Shown: positions 35,551 to 48,010, counted from the first letter of the stretch. The stretch: 64,000 nt of DNA from Quercus robur (GCF_932294415.1 NC_065544.1:27317351-27381350); one strand, 5' to 3'. Notes: generated by a model not told the origin, from the letters alone. Program-made: numbers and translations.

Positions 35551-36364
35551 TCATCATGGCTGCATCCTTTGGCTAGCATCTCCATGGCTGAGCACCAGAA
35601 TTACACTGCAATATTGGACTTTCGTGTACTAAACAGAAGAAAGTTACTCAAGTGTGACGATCCAAACCCTTATCTGAAAATTAGTGTTGATCCAAACTCT
35701 TCCCTGTCAAATGAAGAATACCTTACGGTTACTATTAGTGGAGTTCTACTTCCTTCTAGTAGCGATTGGGTTGCCATGATTTCACCATCTTCTTCCAAGT
35801 AAGAATTATATAGAAACCTTTTACAAAACTTACACATTTAATGTCATCTATATATTCTTTAGATTATATGTTACTAAGTTTGTTTATTAATTTGTTCTCT
35901 AATATATAAATGCAGTGTCACAGATTGTCCATTGAGTGAGGCTTGTTATGCCCAAACTGGTGACCTTAGTGATCTTCCTTTGCTATGCCAGTATCCTGTT
36001 AAGGTATTACGATTCTAAATTTGAAAGTCAAGCATGCACTAATAAAGATGCAGATTGTATAGAAGGTTTTTAATTTTTACTTTTTTATGAAATGAACAAA
36101 ATAAATGAAAAATGGAATGACTGACATGTTTTGTTAGATAGCAATAAGTTTAAGGACATAATAATAATAATAATAATAATAATCATAGAAGGGACCACAT
36201 AAATTGGTATGTTTATTCTCATTGGTGAAAAAAACGTGATTCCAATGATAAGTTTATGTTAAAGTGAGGTTGCTCAAATGAAATGATGATATGCTTTGTT
36301 AAAAAGCAATAATGCTCAATTTGTTTTGATTGAAAATCTTATGTGAATATAATTTTCATTGTTT

Positions 36365-36575
36365 TCTGGTATTTGGTAGCATCATAAAAAAATAAGTTAA
36401 AGGAAAATTATTTCTTAATTTATCTTATTTAGCTTGGTATGAAATAGAGTTGTTTTCCATTATTATTATTATTATTTTTTTTTTTGAAAAACAACTCTAT
36501 ATTACATCAGTCTAAATAAGAGAAGTCAAGATATAATTTTTTAACTTATTTTAAGGTTGCTACCAAACATGAAAA
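36365..36575. mobile_element. Foldback MITE in PAP intron 2
   Basis: About 210 bp folds on itself: TTTGGTAGC, AATAAGTTAAA, CTTATTTAG and ATAGAGTTGTTTT on the left are complemented in reverse order on the right. An ATT repeat and a T-run form the loop (36460-36485). Arms are imperfect. No target duplication was confirmed. Confidence 0.65.
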
Positions 36576-37204
36576 AATGGAATAATTTTTAGAAAGTTCT
36601 TTTTGAAAAATGAATTATTTTTCGGAAAATGCTAATGAAACAAATTGAATAATAATAATAATGATAATAATAATAATGATAATAATAATTGTTGAGGTGG
36701 CATATGTGTTCTCATTGGTGCAAATAAACGTAATTCCAATTAAAATTTGTCATATCAATAATTATGAAACTGATAGTGAAAATTATGAAGGGTAATAATA
36801 GAATACTATGGAGGTACAATAATTGTGTACTCTCTCTTACATAATAGTATGTCACACTTATTAAATTTATGGTGAGATCAATTATTCATGTGATAGGAAT
36901 GAACATACATTTATTTTACTTTCAAAATATTCTATAATTTTTCATAAAAAGGGTGAAGATTATTTTGTAGCATTACTGGCTAAAGAATATTAGCTATAAA
37001 TTTATAGTTGACTAGTTGTGCTTTGCCACGTCATTTAAGAAGGAAAATCAAGTAAAATTTATATAAGGAGAACCTATGTGATAGGAATGTAGAAAAACAT
37101 AATGCACAGGAAGAAAATACTTTCATATACTTTTTTTTTTTTTTTTTGAGAAATACTTTCATATACTTAATGTTTAGAACGGCCGCATATATTTAATACA
37201 TTCA

Positions 37205-37228
37205 GGTAGGTAGGTAGGTAGGTAGGTA
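37205..37228 (+). repeat. (GGTA)6 microsatellite
   Basis: Six perfect GGTA units lie within PAP intron 2. Confidence 0.95.
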
Positions 37229-38533
37229 ATATGTCATAGTTAACTAAAAAAGTCCGAGTAAGTAATTGAAATTGCATTGGAGTGACTTAAACAATTGACT
37301 ATAACATTATTATCAACACATGTATCATTCTATCTTATAATAATGTACATTCCTTGTGGTTTTTCACATATGTAGTTTATTGTCCAAACCATTGAATTAC
37401 ACAATTGATATATATGCATGGTTTCTTTTACTTATAGAGAAGAATATAACTAAGCACAAAACATGGATATTCTAGCCACCAAAATAACTTTGAACTTATA
37501 AATTTATGCTTAAAATTGACTTCTAAAACTATATATTATATATGTTTATATAAAATCTCGGGCTCAATACGTGAAAAATGATCCAGACTATCTCAATTGC
37601 ACGAAGAAGGAATGCCAGGAATCTGTGCTTGTTAAATGTGTGGTGGCCACTTGCAGTGGTTCCCTGACATTTCATGTTATTAATATAAGAACCAACATTG
37701 AATTTGTGTTCTTTGCTGGTGGCTTCGACACACCTTGCATTCTGACTAGGTCGAACCCTTTGGATTTTACTAATCCAAATATGCCACTATATGGACATCT
37801 CTCAAGCATAGATTCAACTGGGAAATCGGTAAGGAGCTTTTAAAATAAAAAATAAAAAATACTTGTTCTTGATTTGGTTTTCAAACAGAGATAGATACAA
37901 AGAGAAAAGCCAAAATAAGGTTCCTTATTTTGAACATTTACAAATTGGCTAGTGGTACAGATGAGATTAACATGGGTTAGTGGGGATGAGAAGCCTCAGC
38001 AAGTGCAATATGGAGATGGCATGTCACAAAATTCTGTAGTTACTACATTTACACAAGATGATATGTGCAGTAGTGAGTTCCCTTTTCCATAGTTAATTTA
38101 TATTGTCACATTCTAATTATCCAAACAATGGTATGTTAAAGAATATTGTCACATTCTAATTATCCAAACAATGGTATGTTAAAGATTTCTGTTATATAAC
38201 CCTAGTATGTGTGTGACGGGGGAACTGTACATGCCTAAGGGAATAGTCAAATGCTCAAAAATGTCTAAATATCCTTATTTATATAAAAAATATATATATT
38301 TATTTTATATATATTAAGCCAATTTGATTTTCTCTTTTTAATCTCCAATTAATTGTCCATCTTCTACTTAATTAGATTAATTTTTGTGTATGAAACTGAA
38401 AATTATAGGTTCGACTCTACCGAGTCTGGCCAAAGACTTCGGGTGGCATGACCCAGGCTTCATTCATACAGCAGTGATGACAGGACTTCAGCCTTCAAGC
38501 AACTTCTTTTACAAATACGGAAAGTATGTTTAG

Positions 38534-39023
38534 TGAAGATGGTAAAATATAGAGTCTGATGGGCCTACCTTAATGGGCCTGACGGATCGGAACTGGTGGG
38601 CCTGTATAAAGATGATTCCCTGCACTTTGAAGGCCCATTGCTGACAGACGTAGCAAGGGCCCATGATCCGAGGTCCATATCGCCTAGAAAAGCCTTAAGA
38701 GCCAAAAATGGAAATCCTCGCTCACCACGCTCAGAGGAATTTGTATTAGAGTCCCACATGGAAAGGATTTGGAAACCAAGAAGAAAAGTCAACCCTTTGC
38801 CGCTATAAAAGGCCTGCCACCCTCAGAAATCGAGGTACGCTTTAATTGACCCTCTCTAACGCTCTAAGTAAAACAGAAGAATTCTAACTTGACCGTCGGA
38901 GAGCCTTTGGCCGGCACCACACCGGTGCTCTCTGAAGGATTCTTTCGATTGCTTCTGTCGTGCAGGTTCGATTCGAGTCGCGAGTACGGTGTGACCCATT
39001 GGTGACAATTTTGAATGTCATCA
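38534..39023 (+). repeat. 5' LTR, 490 bp
   Basis: Starts TGAAGATGG and ends GTCATCA. A TATAAAA box lies at 38804-38810, so transcription would start near 38835. Seven transitions separate it from the 3' LTR. Confidence 0.96.
38804..38810 (+). promoter_or_regulatory. TATA box in the 5' LTR
   Basis: TATAAAA in a GC-richer context (GCTATAAAAGGCC), 271 bp into the LTR; the same box is at 48575-48581 in the 3' LTR. Confidence 0.7.
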
Positions 39024-39025
39024 GT

Positions 39026-39043
39026 TGGCGCCGTCTGTGGGAA
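39026..39043 (+). other. Primer binding site
   Basis: TGGCGCCGTCTGTGGGAA starts two bases after the 5' LTR. TGGCGCC complements a tRNA 3' end of the form GGCGCCA; the exact tRNA was not determined. Tat and Athila elements commonly have a TGGCGCC-type site here. Confidence 0.75.
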
Positions 39044-39087
39044 AGGAGTAACATAGCGCACTATCGCTTCCTAGACAAAGGAGTTAC

Positions 39088-42000
39088 ATGGTACTCACAC
39101 GCTCGATGGCAACCACTAACGACGTTCAGGAAGGGGAAGCCCCTACGACTGCCCTTGAGAGACAGGTCAGGACGCTCGCCGCAGCCGTGGAGCGCCTCAC
39201 AAAACAAAACCACGACCTAGAAGAGCAGCTGAACCAAAAGAGTGCGGCCGTCAATAACCAAGGAGCGGAGCAAGAAGGAACCAGCGCTGAAAGGAGGAAT
39301 CATGACGGACCACAGGAGAGTAACGCCCCAAGCAAACAAGTGCGACGGGACGCTAGCATCCCTTCAGTGACGGATACAGCTCCACAACCCATCATCGCGG
39401 AGATGCAGGCGATGAAGGAACAGATGGAAGTACTGATGAACGCTCTCAAGGGGCGAGTGTCCAATGATCTTGACGACCTTGTCAACCGGACTGACTCGCC
39501 ATTTACGGCATCCGTCAATTCCTTCCCCCTGCCAAGTAAATTCCGCATGCCAAGTATGGATAGTTATGACGGAATCAAGGACCCTCTCGATCACCTAGAG
39601 ACCTTCAAGACCCTGATGCACCTTCAGGGAGTGGCAGACGCAATTATGTGCAGGGCGTTCCCTACAACCCTAAAGGGCGCAGCAAGGATTTGGTTCAGCC
39701 GGCTAACACCAAACTCCATCGGCACCTTCAAGGAGCTGAGCGCTCAATTCACTACGCACTTCATCGGAGGACATCGGTATAAGAAATCCACGGCTTGTTT
39801 AATGAACATCAAGCAGAGAGAGGAGGAGACGTTACGGGCCTACATATCACGCTTCAATAAAGAAGCGCTCTCGATCGACGAAGCCGATGACAAGATACTA
39901 GTGGCAGCGTTCACGAACGGGCTGAAGGGGGGTAAGTTTTTGTTTTCCTTATACAAAAACGACCCAAAGACCATGTCGGAGGTGCTTTACAGGGCCACCA
40001 AGTATATGAACGCTGAAGACGCACTATTAGCCCGAGAAGATAGACCCAAGAAAAGAGACAGACAAGAGGATCCCCGACAGGACCAGGGGCGGAAGAAAGG
40101 AAGGATGGGAGACCGAAGGGAGGAGAGACGTCCAAAACCCATGGGCGCAAGGTTCACAAGTTTCACCCCGTTGACTGCTCCGATAGACCAAGTCCTAATG
40201 CAGATTAAGGACGAAGGATTCCTGACGTTTCCGGGAAAGCTGAAGAGTGATCCCAACAAAAGGTCCAGAGACAAATATTGCCGCTTCCATCGTGACCATG
40301 GTCACGACACGGCCGATTGCTACGACTTGAAGCAACAAATCGAAGCCCTTATCCGACAAGGGAAGCTGAAGAAGTTCGTCAGCAAGGAGAGAACGGAGCA
40401 ACACCCACAAGAACAACACCCCCGTCGAGAAAACGAGCGACCAAGGCCCCCATTAGGGGAAATAAGGATGATAATTGGAGGAACAGCCGCGGCCGGATCG
40501 TCGAAAAAGGCTCGCAAAACATACCTTCGGATGGTACAGAATGTCCAGTTGGCGGGTACAGTGCCAAAGATGGCAAGAAGGGAAGGCCCCATTATCGGGT
40601 TCTCGGAAGAGGATGCAAGACGCCTACACCATCCACACGACGATGCCCTCGTCGTCACCTTGCGGGCAGGCGACTACAATATCCACCGAGTGTTGGTCGA
40701 TAACGGTAGTTCGGCCGACATCTTGTATTATCCGGCGTTCCAACAAATGAGGATTGACAGGGAGCAGCTAATACCGACAAACGCCCCGCTCGTTGGTTTC
40801 GGAGGGAGTAGAATATTCCCTTTGGGCGCAGTCACGTTATCGGTGACAGTAGGAGATTACCCTCAACAAATCACCAAGGACGTAACATTCTTGGTGGTCG
40901 ATTGCTCGTCAGCCTACAATGCTATTATTGGACGACCCACGCTCAACTCGTGGAAGGCGGCAACATCAACTTACCACCTGATGATCAAATTCCCAACGGA
41001 GTATGGGGTAGGAGAGCTACGCGGAAGTCAAATTGCCGCACGAGAATGCTACGTAGCTATGATGGAGGTGGAAGACCAGATCCAGGCCTTGAACATAGAA
41101 GAACACCGAACGACGACAGAACCTACAGAGAAGCTAGAGGAGATAACTCTCGACAGTTCCAATCCAGACCGAACCACCAAGATCGGAATGCTTGCCAAAC
41201 CCGCAATCCGTCAAGAGCTCGTAACTTTCTTGAGAAGCAATAAGGATGTGTTCGCCTGGAGCCATGACGATATGCCAGGAATCGATCCCTCGGTCATGGT
41301 ACATAAGTTGAATGTGTTGCCCTCGTTTCCACCCGTCCGACAAAAGAAGAGAGTATTCGCCCCGGAACGAGACCAAGCAATAACGGAAGAGGTCCGCAAA
41401 CTCCAAGAGGCAAGCTTCATCAGGGAAGTCTACTACCCCGATTGGCTGGCGAATGTGGTAATGGTGAAGAAAACGAGCGGCAAATGGCGGATGTGCGTGG
41501 ACTTCACCGATCTCAACAAAGCATGCCCCAAAGATAGCTATCCCCTTCCAAGGGTCGACATCCTAGTAGACTCGACGGCTCAACACCAATTGCTAAGCTT
41601 CATGGATGCTTTCTCGGGTTATAACCAGATCCGCATGCACGAGGACGATCAGGAGAAGACTTCGTTTGTAACCAGTCAAGGACTCTTCTGTTACAAAGTA
41701 ATGCCATTCAGCCTGAAGAATGCAGGGGCAACATACCAGAGACTAATGAACAAGATGTTTGCACAGCAAATCGGGAGGAATGTCCAAGTCTATGTCGACG
41801 ACATGCTGGTGAAGAGCCGGAAGGAGGAAGACCACTTGGAAGATCTCAAGGAAACATTCGGCACACTTCGATCCTACAACATGAAACTCAATCCGGGAAA
41901 GTGCGCATTCGGTGTAACGGCTGGTAAATTCCTAGGATTCATGGTATCTCAAAGGGGGATTGAAGCTAACCCGGACAAAATCCGAGCCATAATGGAGATG

Positions 42001-42648
42001 GCCCCCCCGAGAAACGTGAAGGAAGTACAGAGCCTTAACGGCAAGGTAGCGGCATTGAATAGATTCGTGTCGAGAGCAACGGACAAGTGTTTACCCTTCT
42101 TTTGAACATTGAAAAAGTCATTCGAGTGGACGGACGAGTGTCAGCGAGCCTTCGAGGAGTTAAAAACCTATCTATCTTCACCACCTCTATTGAGCCCCTC
42201 GCAACCAGGTGAAGAACTCTTCCTCTATTTGGCTGTCTCCACAGTGGCCGTCAGCGCGGCCTTAATCAGAGAGGAGGACAGGGCACAGAAGCCCGTGTAC
42301 TACGCCAGCCGGGCGCTCCGCGGTGCCGAGGAAAGATACCAACCTATGGAGAAACTCGCTTTTGCGTTGGTCACGGCGGCTCGCAAGCTCAAGCCCTACT
42401 TTCAAGCCCATACCGTGAACGTAATGACCGACAAGCCCTTGCGAAGGGCACTGAGTAATCCTGAAGCCGCGGGTCGACTGACGCTGTGGGCAATAGAATT
42501 GAGTGAGTTTGACATCAAGTACCGTCCACGTGTGGCCATTAAAGGACAAGCTGTGGCCGACTTCATAGCAGAGTTTACGCGTGACGCGGACAAGGGGGCA
42601 GAAGAACACCCCCCAGTGGAACATCTACACCGACGGATCATCCAATAA
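39088..42648 (+). pseudogene. Gag-protease-RT-RNase H polyprotein, one internal stop
   Basis: The frame opens with ATG at 39088 (MVLTRS) and codes for 1005 residues to TGA at 42103, then continues in the same frame to 42648. Order: N-terminal coiled-coil-like part; gag domain (about 150-320, AARIWFSRLTPNSIGTF); a Cys/His knuckle variant near 398 (CRFHRDHGHDTADC); protease with DNGSS at 538-542 in place of the usual DTG/DSG; RT (about 770-990) with YVDD at 902-905 and MCVDFTDLNKACPKDSYPLP; then after the stop the RNase H region (YYASRALRGAEERYQP). The TGA falls after DKCLPFF, where related elements keep a sense codon. Gly-to-Ser in MPFSLKNAG suggests further decay. Confidence 0.93.
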
Positions 42649-44323
42649 GCGAGTTGGAGGAGCCGGCATAGTATTGCTGTCACCTGAAGGAGACAAGATT
42701 CAATGTATGGTCCGTCTCGACTTCCCCATTACCAACAATGAAGCAGAATACGAAGCGGTGGCCGCAGGACTCGACCTAGCCAAAGCCGCCGGAGTTGAAA
42801 GTGTGGTCGTGCATTGCGACTCTCAAGTCGTGACCAATCAAGTAAACGGAGATTATGAATGCAAAGGGGAAAGGTTGAAGAGATATCTTGATCAAGTAAG
42901 GGCGAGAGTCGACGGGCTAAAAGCAATGTTCGTCCAGATCCCCAGGGGAGACAATGAGCTCGCCGATCGGCTAGCCAAAGCCGCTTCAGCAGAACATATG
43001 ATGACACTGGGTAATGTACTTCCCTTTGTTCAAATCTTTCCGCTAATAGACCCCGACAACATGCAGGAGATACGCTCCGAAAGAAACTGGACTACGCAGA
43101 TAACTTCATACTTAAAGGACGGGATATTGCCAGAAGAGAAGGAGGCAGCGAGAAAGCTGAAAGTCCGAGCGGCAAGGTTCGTCTTGATAAAAGACATTCT
43201 TTACAAGAGAGGTTTCTCCCGTCCTTACCTAAGATGTCTCGGGGTTGAAGAGGCAGACTACGTGATGAGGGAAGTACACGAAGGAATATGCGGGAACCAT
43301 TCCGGATCGCGCTCGTTAGTGCACAAACTGGTACGAGCTGGGTATTACTGGCCAACCATGCAGAAGGATGCCAAGTCTTACGTTAAAAGCTACGACAAAT
43401 GCCAAAGGTTCAGCAATTTCATCGGTCAACCAGCTGAGGAGCTAACCCCTATAACGGCTCCATGGCCGTTCGCTCAGTGGGGGCTAGATATCATGGGACC
43501 TTTCCCAACGGCGGTAAGGCAGCTGAAGTTCTTGGTAGTGGGTATTGACTACTTCACAAAATGGGTAGAGGCGGAAGCCTTGGCCACCATTACAGAAAAA
43601 AACATTAGAAGTTTTGTCTGGCGGTGCATCGTATGCAGGTTCGGTATTCCAAGAGTTCTTGTCTCAGATAACGGGAGGCAGTTCGACAACGGCCACTTCA
43701 GGGATTTCTGCACTCAGCTAGGAATAAAAAACCACTACTCATCACCCGCCCATCCTCAGGCTAATGGCCAGGTTGAAGTCACGAACCGATCCCTGTTAAA
43801 GATTATCAAGACTCGGCTCGAGGGGGCAAAGGGCATATGGCCCGAAGAATTGCCGAGCATACTATGGGCATACAGGACAACGGCGAGGACTCCGACAGGA
43901 GAGACGCCATTTCGACTGACATACAGGAGCGAGGCGGTCATCCTAGTAGAAGTTGGACTCACAAGCTACAGGGTTCACAACCATGACGAATGCAGGAATG
44001 ACGAATCACTGAGGCTACAGCTGGACCTGATAGATGAGGTTAGGTCGGTGGTGGAGCAAAGGATCGCTAGGTACAAGGATCGCATGTCCAGACATTACAA
44101 CACACGGGTCCGACATAGAAACTTCCAAGTTGGAGACCTCGTACTCAGGAAGGTCATGGGTGCAACTAAAGACCCTGCACAGGGAAAACTCGGCCCCAAC
44201 TGGGAAGGACCTTATAGAGTTACGTCATGGAAAAGGAAAGGAACGTACCACCTGGAGACAACAGATGGAGAGAAGCTGCCACATCCATGGAATGCCGAGC
44301 ATTTGAGGAAATACTACCAGTAG
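42581..44323 (+). pseudogene. Second RNase H and integrase, shifted frame
   Basis: This is the continuation of the polyprotein in another frame. The shift lies around 42580-42620, a stretch with G5 and C6 runs, so a one-base indel is the simplest cause. The first part is a second RNase H of the Tat type (NIYTDGSSNKRVGGAG, then NNEAEYEA). The integrase follows with NHSGSR and a zinc region in which the first Cys of the usual CDKC is Tyr (KSYDKCQRF, near 43395). Its catalytic triad is intact: GLDIMG near 43485, SDNGRQFD near 43668, ANGQVEVTNR near 43760. It ends with a chromodomain-less tail WNAEHLRKYYQ. The call is pseudogene because frame and finger are damaged, although most of it is open. 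Confidence 0.93.
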
Positions 44324-44509
44324 TAGTGACACGGCAACCAGTTTTTGTTTGAGCTTTTTATAAGTTTCTCTTTTAACTGTCTTTTTGCTACAATTGTGTT
44401 GTGCCCTTTTTAAGCCCAAAGGGGGCAGGCACGTTTTCCTTTACGCATTTCTATAATAAGATATTACTTTGATCTTCTGCTTGGATGTCATTATAATTGT
44501 CTACAAAAC

Positions 44510-45135
44510 TAACGGAAACTAAATAAAGTCCACAAGATGGACGGATACAAATGTCCACAAGATGGACGGATCATCCTACGGGGATGATAAGATACTACAG
44601 GAATAATCACAAAATGTCCACTAGATGGACGGATATAAATGCAGTCCACAAGATGGACGGATCGCCCCACAAGGACGACTACTGTCAGTCCATAAAATGG
44701 ACAGACCCAAAATAAAGTCCACAAGATGGACGGATCATCCTACAAGGATAGTAGCCAAAGTCCACAAGATGGATGGACCATCCCACAGGGTTTATGACTC
44801 AAGTCCACAAGGTGGACGGACACAATCGAAAGGCCACAAGACGGACGGATCGTCCTACAAGGACGATCACTGTGAGTCCTTAAGTGGACGGACATAAAAT
44901 AAAGTCCACAATGCCGACGGGCCATCCCACAGGGATGACGACCCAAGTCCACAAGGTGGACGGATACAATCGAAAGTCCACAAGACGGACTGATCGTCCT
45001 ACAAGGACGATCACTGTGAGTCCTTAAATGGACGGACATAAAATAAAGTCCACAAGGCCGACGGGCCATCCCACAGGGATGATGACATCCTACAGGGATG
45101 GTAACTCAAGTCCACAAGGTGGACGGAAATAATGG
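44510..45135 (+). repeat. Tandem array of hairpin units, 144-bp higher-order period
   Basis: The basic unit of about 36 bp reads roughly AGTCCACAAGRTGGACGGAT followed by CRTCCTACAAGGAYGAT. Four basic units make a higher-order period: TGTGAGTCCTTAA recurs at 44871 and 45015, exactly 144 bp apart. Many units form two hairpins, GTCCAC-AAG-GTGGAC and ATCGTCCT-ACA-AGGACGAT. It lies just after pol, where Tat elements are known to carry variable tandem repeats. Confidence 0.9.
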
Positions 45136-45598
45136 AAGAACATGCAAGCGAGGTGGACGGACCACTTACTACGTTAAAATTTTTTACAAGTCCATTAAAT
45201 AGGCATTGCATTTAAAAAGTGATATACGACGCCACAAAGTGGATGGGTCCTCATAATGAACCTCTAAAAATAGACGGAGAAGGAAAATCCTCACGGATGT
45301 AAATGCTCAATCAACACAAGATAACAAGTCTGCAATGTGGACGGAGTATCACAGATAAACAAATATTCTCACAAAAATCCTTCCTCAAGAAGGAGGACGG
45401 ACCTTTAAACAAAGTACCAAACAATGATAAAAAGCATATATGAACATTAAGCCAAAAGCCCCAAAGGCAAGTGTTTAATACAATTAAAGAGGACGGATTG
45501 TCCTGAAATGTCAATAAAAAAAAAAAAAATAATAATAAAAAAAAAAAGAAAAAAAAAAGAGAAAGGACGGATTGTTCTCAAAATGAATTACATAGACA

Positions 45599-47738
45599 TT
45601 AATCTTCCTTCTGCTCAGCAACTTGGACATCCTTCGACGGGACGGACTCTCCGTCTCCTTGAGCTGCGCCTTCGCCAAAGAGGTCCTCCGTATTTTCGGA
45701 GGCGACGGGGAGGGCAGAAGTTTGGGCTTGGTCCTCAAGTTTGACCATTGACAAATCCAGCTCTGGATAGGCCTTCTTGACTTGACGGAGAGAATCATCG
45801 AAGCCTTGAAGGAAGGAATCTGACAGCTCGCCCAAGCAGGACTCTGAGCATCGGTACTCCTCGACGGCTACCTCTCTGACATGACGGATCTCTTCCTTGA
45901 GTTCTTTGATCTCCGCCTCCTTTTTCTCTATGACCGTCAGCGCAGAGGCCGTCTTCTCCTCCAGCTCCTTCCTTGCCTTCTCAGAAAGCTCCAGCTTCTT
46001 CTCCATCTTGGACCTCCATTTATGGAGTTGTCCGAGCTCTTCCTCCGTCTGCTCCGCCTTCGCGCGCACCCGGTCCAAGGTACTCTCACGGTTGAGACAC
46101 CGGTCCAGTAGTCCCTTCATCATGACCAAGGACTGCGAATAGAAAAGAGACCGTCACATAATGTAAATAACAACGAAAAAGAAAAATAAACTTATTTTGA
46201 CGGACATAACCAACCTGAGCGACGGCAAATAGGCCCGTCTCCCCCATGGCCTCCGTCGAATGGTTTCCAAGATCTTCATAGTCTTCCGCCGTGATGATGG
46301 ACGACAGCTTCTCCAATGCATACTTGGAGTCGTCGCAGAGAAGGGAAGGAGGTCTCTCTTGCTTACCTTCTGGGGCCGTCATCAGTCCTTTACCCGTCCC
46401 CTGCTTAGCTGGGGTGACGGTCTTGTTACCCTCAGCCATTAAACCGACCACAGGTTCAAGAGAGACCTTTGGTTGCTTAAATGGACGGTCGGATTTTGAT
46501 GTCGGTTTCCTCTTAGGGGCTGAAGCCGACACCTTAGGTACCACCTCGCCGGATTCCCTCTTCTTGACGGCTTGGGATTTGATCAAAGCTCTCCTTTTTG
46601 CGTCCTCCATCTCTGCAAATAATGACGGATGAAATTAAAACTAAGAAAGGTCAGTTAAATGGCAAAGTAAAGTTGACGGGCTTACGTCTATGAACTCGTT
46701 CGTCGTATCTAATTGCCTCTTGGGTGGGCTCAGGACCGTCGCAGTACCAATGTATGGTCCTCGGGTTCACCAACTTAGCCCAAGTCCTTTCCTCCGGCGT
46801 AGTTTTCCTGCAAATCTTTTCAAGGAAACTAAACTCCTCAAGGCTGACTTGTGGGCGCCGTCTACCTGCAGAGAGAGACGATCAAGATATATACATAAAA
46901 ATGGACGGATATGAAAAGCTTTACAAAATTAAGACGGATGCATACATGATTGATTTATCACTGCCCAAGTTGTGTCGACGGGCATGTAATCCGTCTCCCC
47001 TGGATGGTTCATCCATCTGTCACCCTCCAGGAAGAAGTAGCGACTCTTCCAGTCTCTATTTGAGTCTGGGGTCTCAAAGATCACCTTCAACAAGGGGCTT
47101 CGACTAGCAAAACTATACATCCCCCTTGATCCAGAAATCTCGTCTGGACGGTAACAGTGAAGAAATTCACGGACCGTCAATTTCCTTTCCCCACCTGACA
47201 TTGCACCGTAAAGAATCTCCATGGCTATGAAGACCCTCCAGGCGTTAGGGGATATCTGGGTGACGGACAACCCCAGATACTGTAAAAGTTCCCTATGAAG
47301 TGTAGAAAGCGGGAATCGAAGTCCAGCCTTCAACGCCTGCTCGTACACTCCGACACCGTCTACCCCTTCATAGTAACACTTCTCCGACGCGTATGGTAGA
47401 CGGATGGAAACATAGTCAGGGATTTGGAAGTTGGTTCTGAAGGTGCTGAAATGTTTCTCCCTGATGACGGATGTAAACCTATGCATCGTCCACTCTGGCA
47501 ACATGATGAACTGCCTTAGTCCATCAGCACCTACGACTGACTCCAGTGCTTGATCCCCGTCGTCATCAGAACCCTCTATTTCAACTATCTCCACATCCTC
47601 ATTTGTTGAGGATGAAGAGGAGGCAGACGGACTCCTATCTTCGCCGGGGCTCTCTTGGTCTTTATGACCGGACGGGTATACATCCTCGTATTCCGTCCCA
47701 TCATGAACCACCGACTGGTTACTTGACGCACTAGACAT
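45599..47738 (-). CDS. Antisense gene of the Tat element, four coding exons, 634 aa
   Basis: Coding exons on the minus strand: 47738-46946, 46865-46686, 46612-46215 and 46132-45599. All have GT-AG borders and phases that join; the lengths 793+180+398+534 sum to 1905, i.e. 635 codons with the stop. Domains: a Ser/acidic N-terminal 85 residues; a helical core (LKAGLRFPLSTLHREL, LGLSVTQISPNAWRV) like the family called putative gypsy type transposon (PF04195); a basic Lys/Pro stretch around 330-390; a long coiled coil (KKLELSEKARKELEEK and onward, about 480-560); an acidic tail. Antisense ORFs of this type are known from Tat elements but have no assigned function. A leader intron (donor 47860, acceptor 47742) and a TATA box near 48005 fit transcription from the 3' end. 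No stop or frameshift is seen, in contrast to pol. Confidence 0.85.
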
Positions 47739-47741
47739 TTC

Positions 47742-47860
47742 CTACAATTGGCAATGAAACCTAAGACCGACGGGTTTGAAAGTATTGACGGGTATGGAAA
47801 GCCTAACAACAATGCATGGACGGAAATGTAACTTGACTATAGTATAGTAGAAGCACTTAC
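47742..47860 (-). other. Probable 5'-UTR intron of the antisense gene
   Basis: On the minus strand a donor TTTG|GTAAGTGC at 47860 and an acceptor TTGTAG| at 47742 bracket 119 bp. The acceptor falls three bases before the ATG at 47738. Confidence 0.6.
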
Positions 47861-47997
47861 CAAACTTAGCAGAGGAGAGGTGACGGTTGGTGTAATCAGT
47901 AGATGCTCGTCCTCGACGGATTACTCTGACAAGGTTGACGGCGTCGCTCTGACAAATGATTTCTGAGTGAAAATTGAAAAATGAGAGAGTGAGGCGC

Positions 47998-48010
47998 CTT
48001 ATATATATAG
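47998..48010 (-). promoter_or_regulatory. TATA box for the antisense gene
   Basis: CTATATATATAAGG on the minus strand lies about 265 bp upstream of the ATG and 140 bp upstream of the leader-intron donor. It is the only strong TATA element between the gene and the 3' LTR. Confidence 0.55.

Noticed and set aside
35379..35632. Poly-Glu and poly-Leu ORFs across the TTC repeat
   Set aside because: Only the serine frame continues into phosphatase sequence.
42581..42624. Programmed frameshift between RNase H and second RNase H
   Set aside because: G5 and C6 runs make an indel simpler, and the copy has other damage. Kept only as a low-interest possibility.
39300..42683. Several minus-strand ORFs of 65-120 codons opposite gag-pol
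   Set aside because: They mirror the coding strand, have no domain, and stop at random; they are shadows of the polyprotein. The antisense gene at 45.6-47.7 kb differs in having matching exons and a recognisable core.
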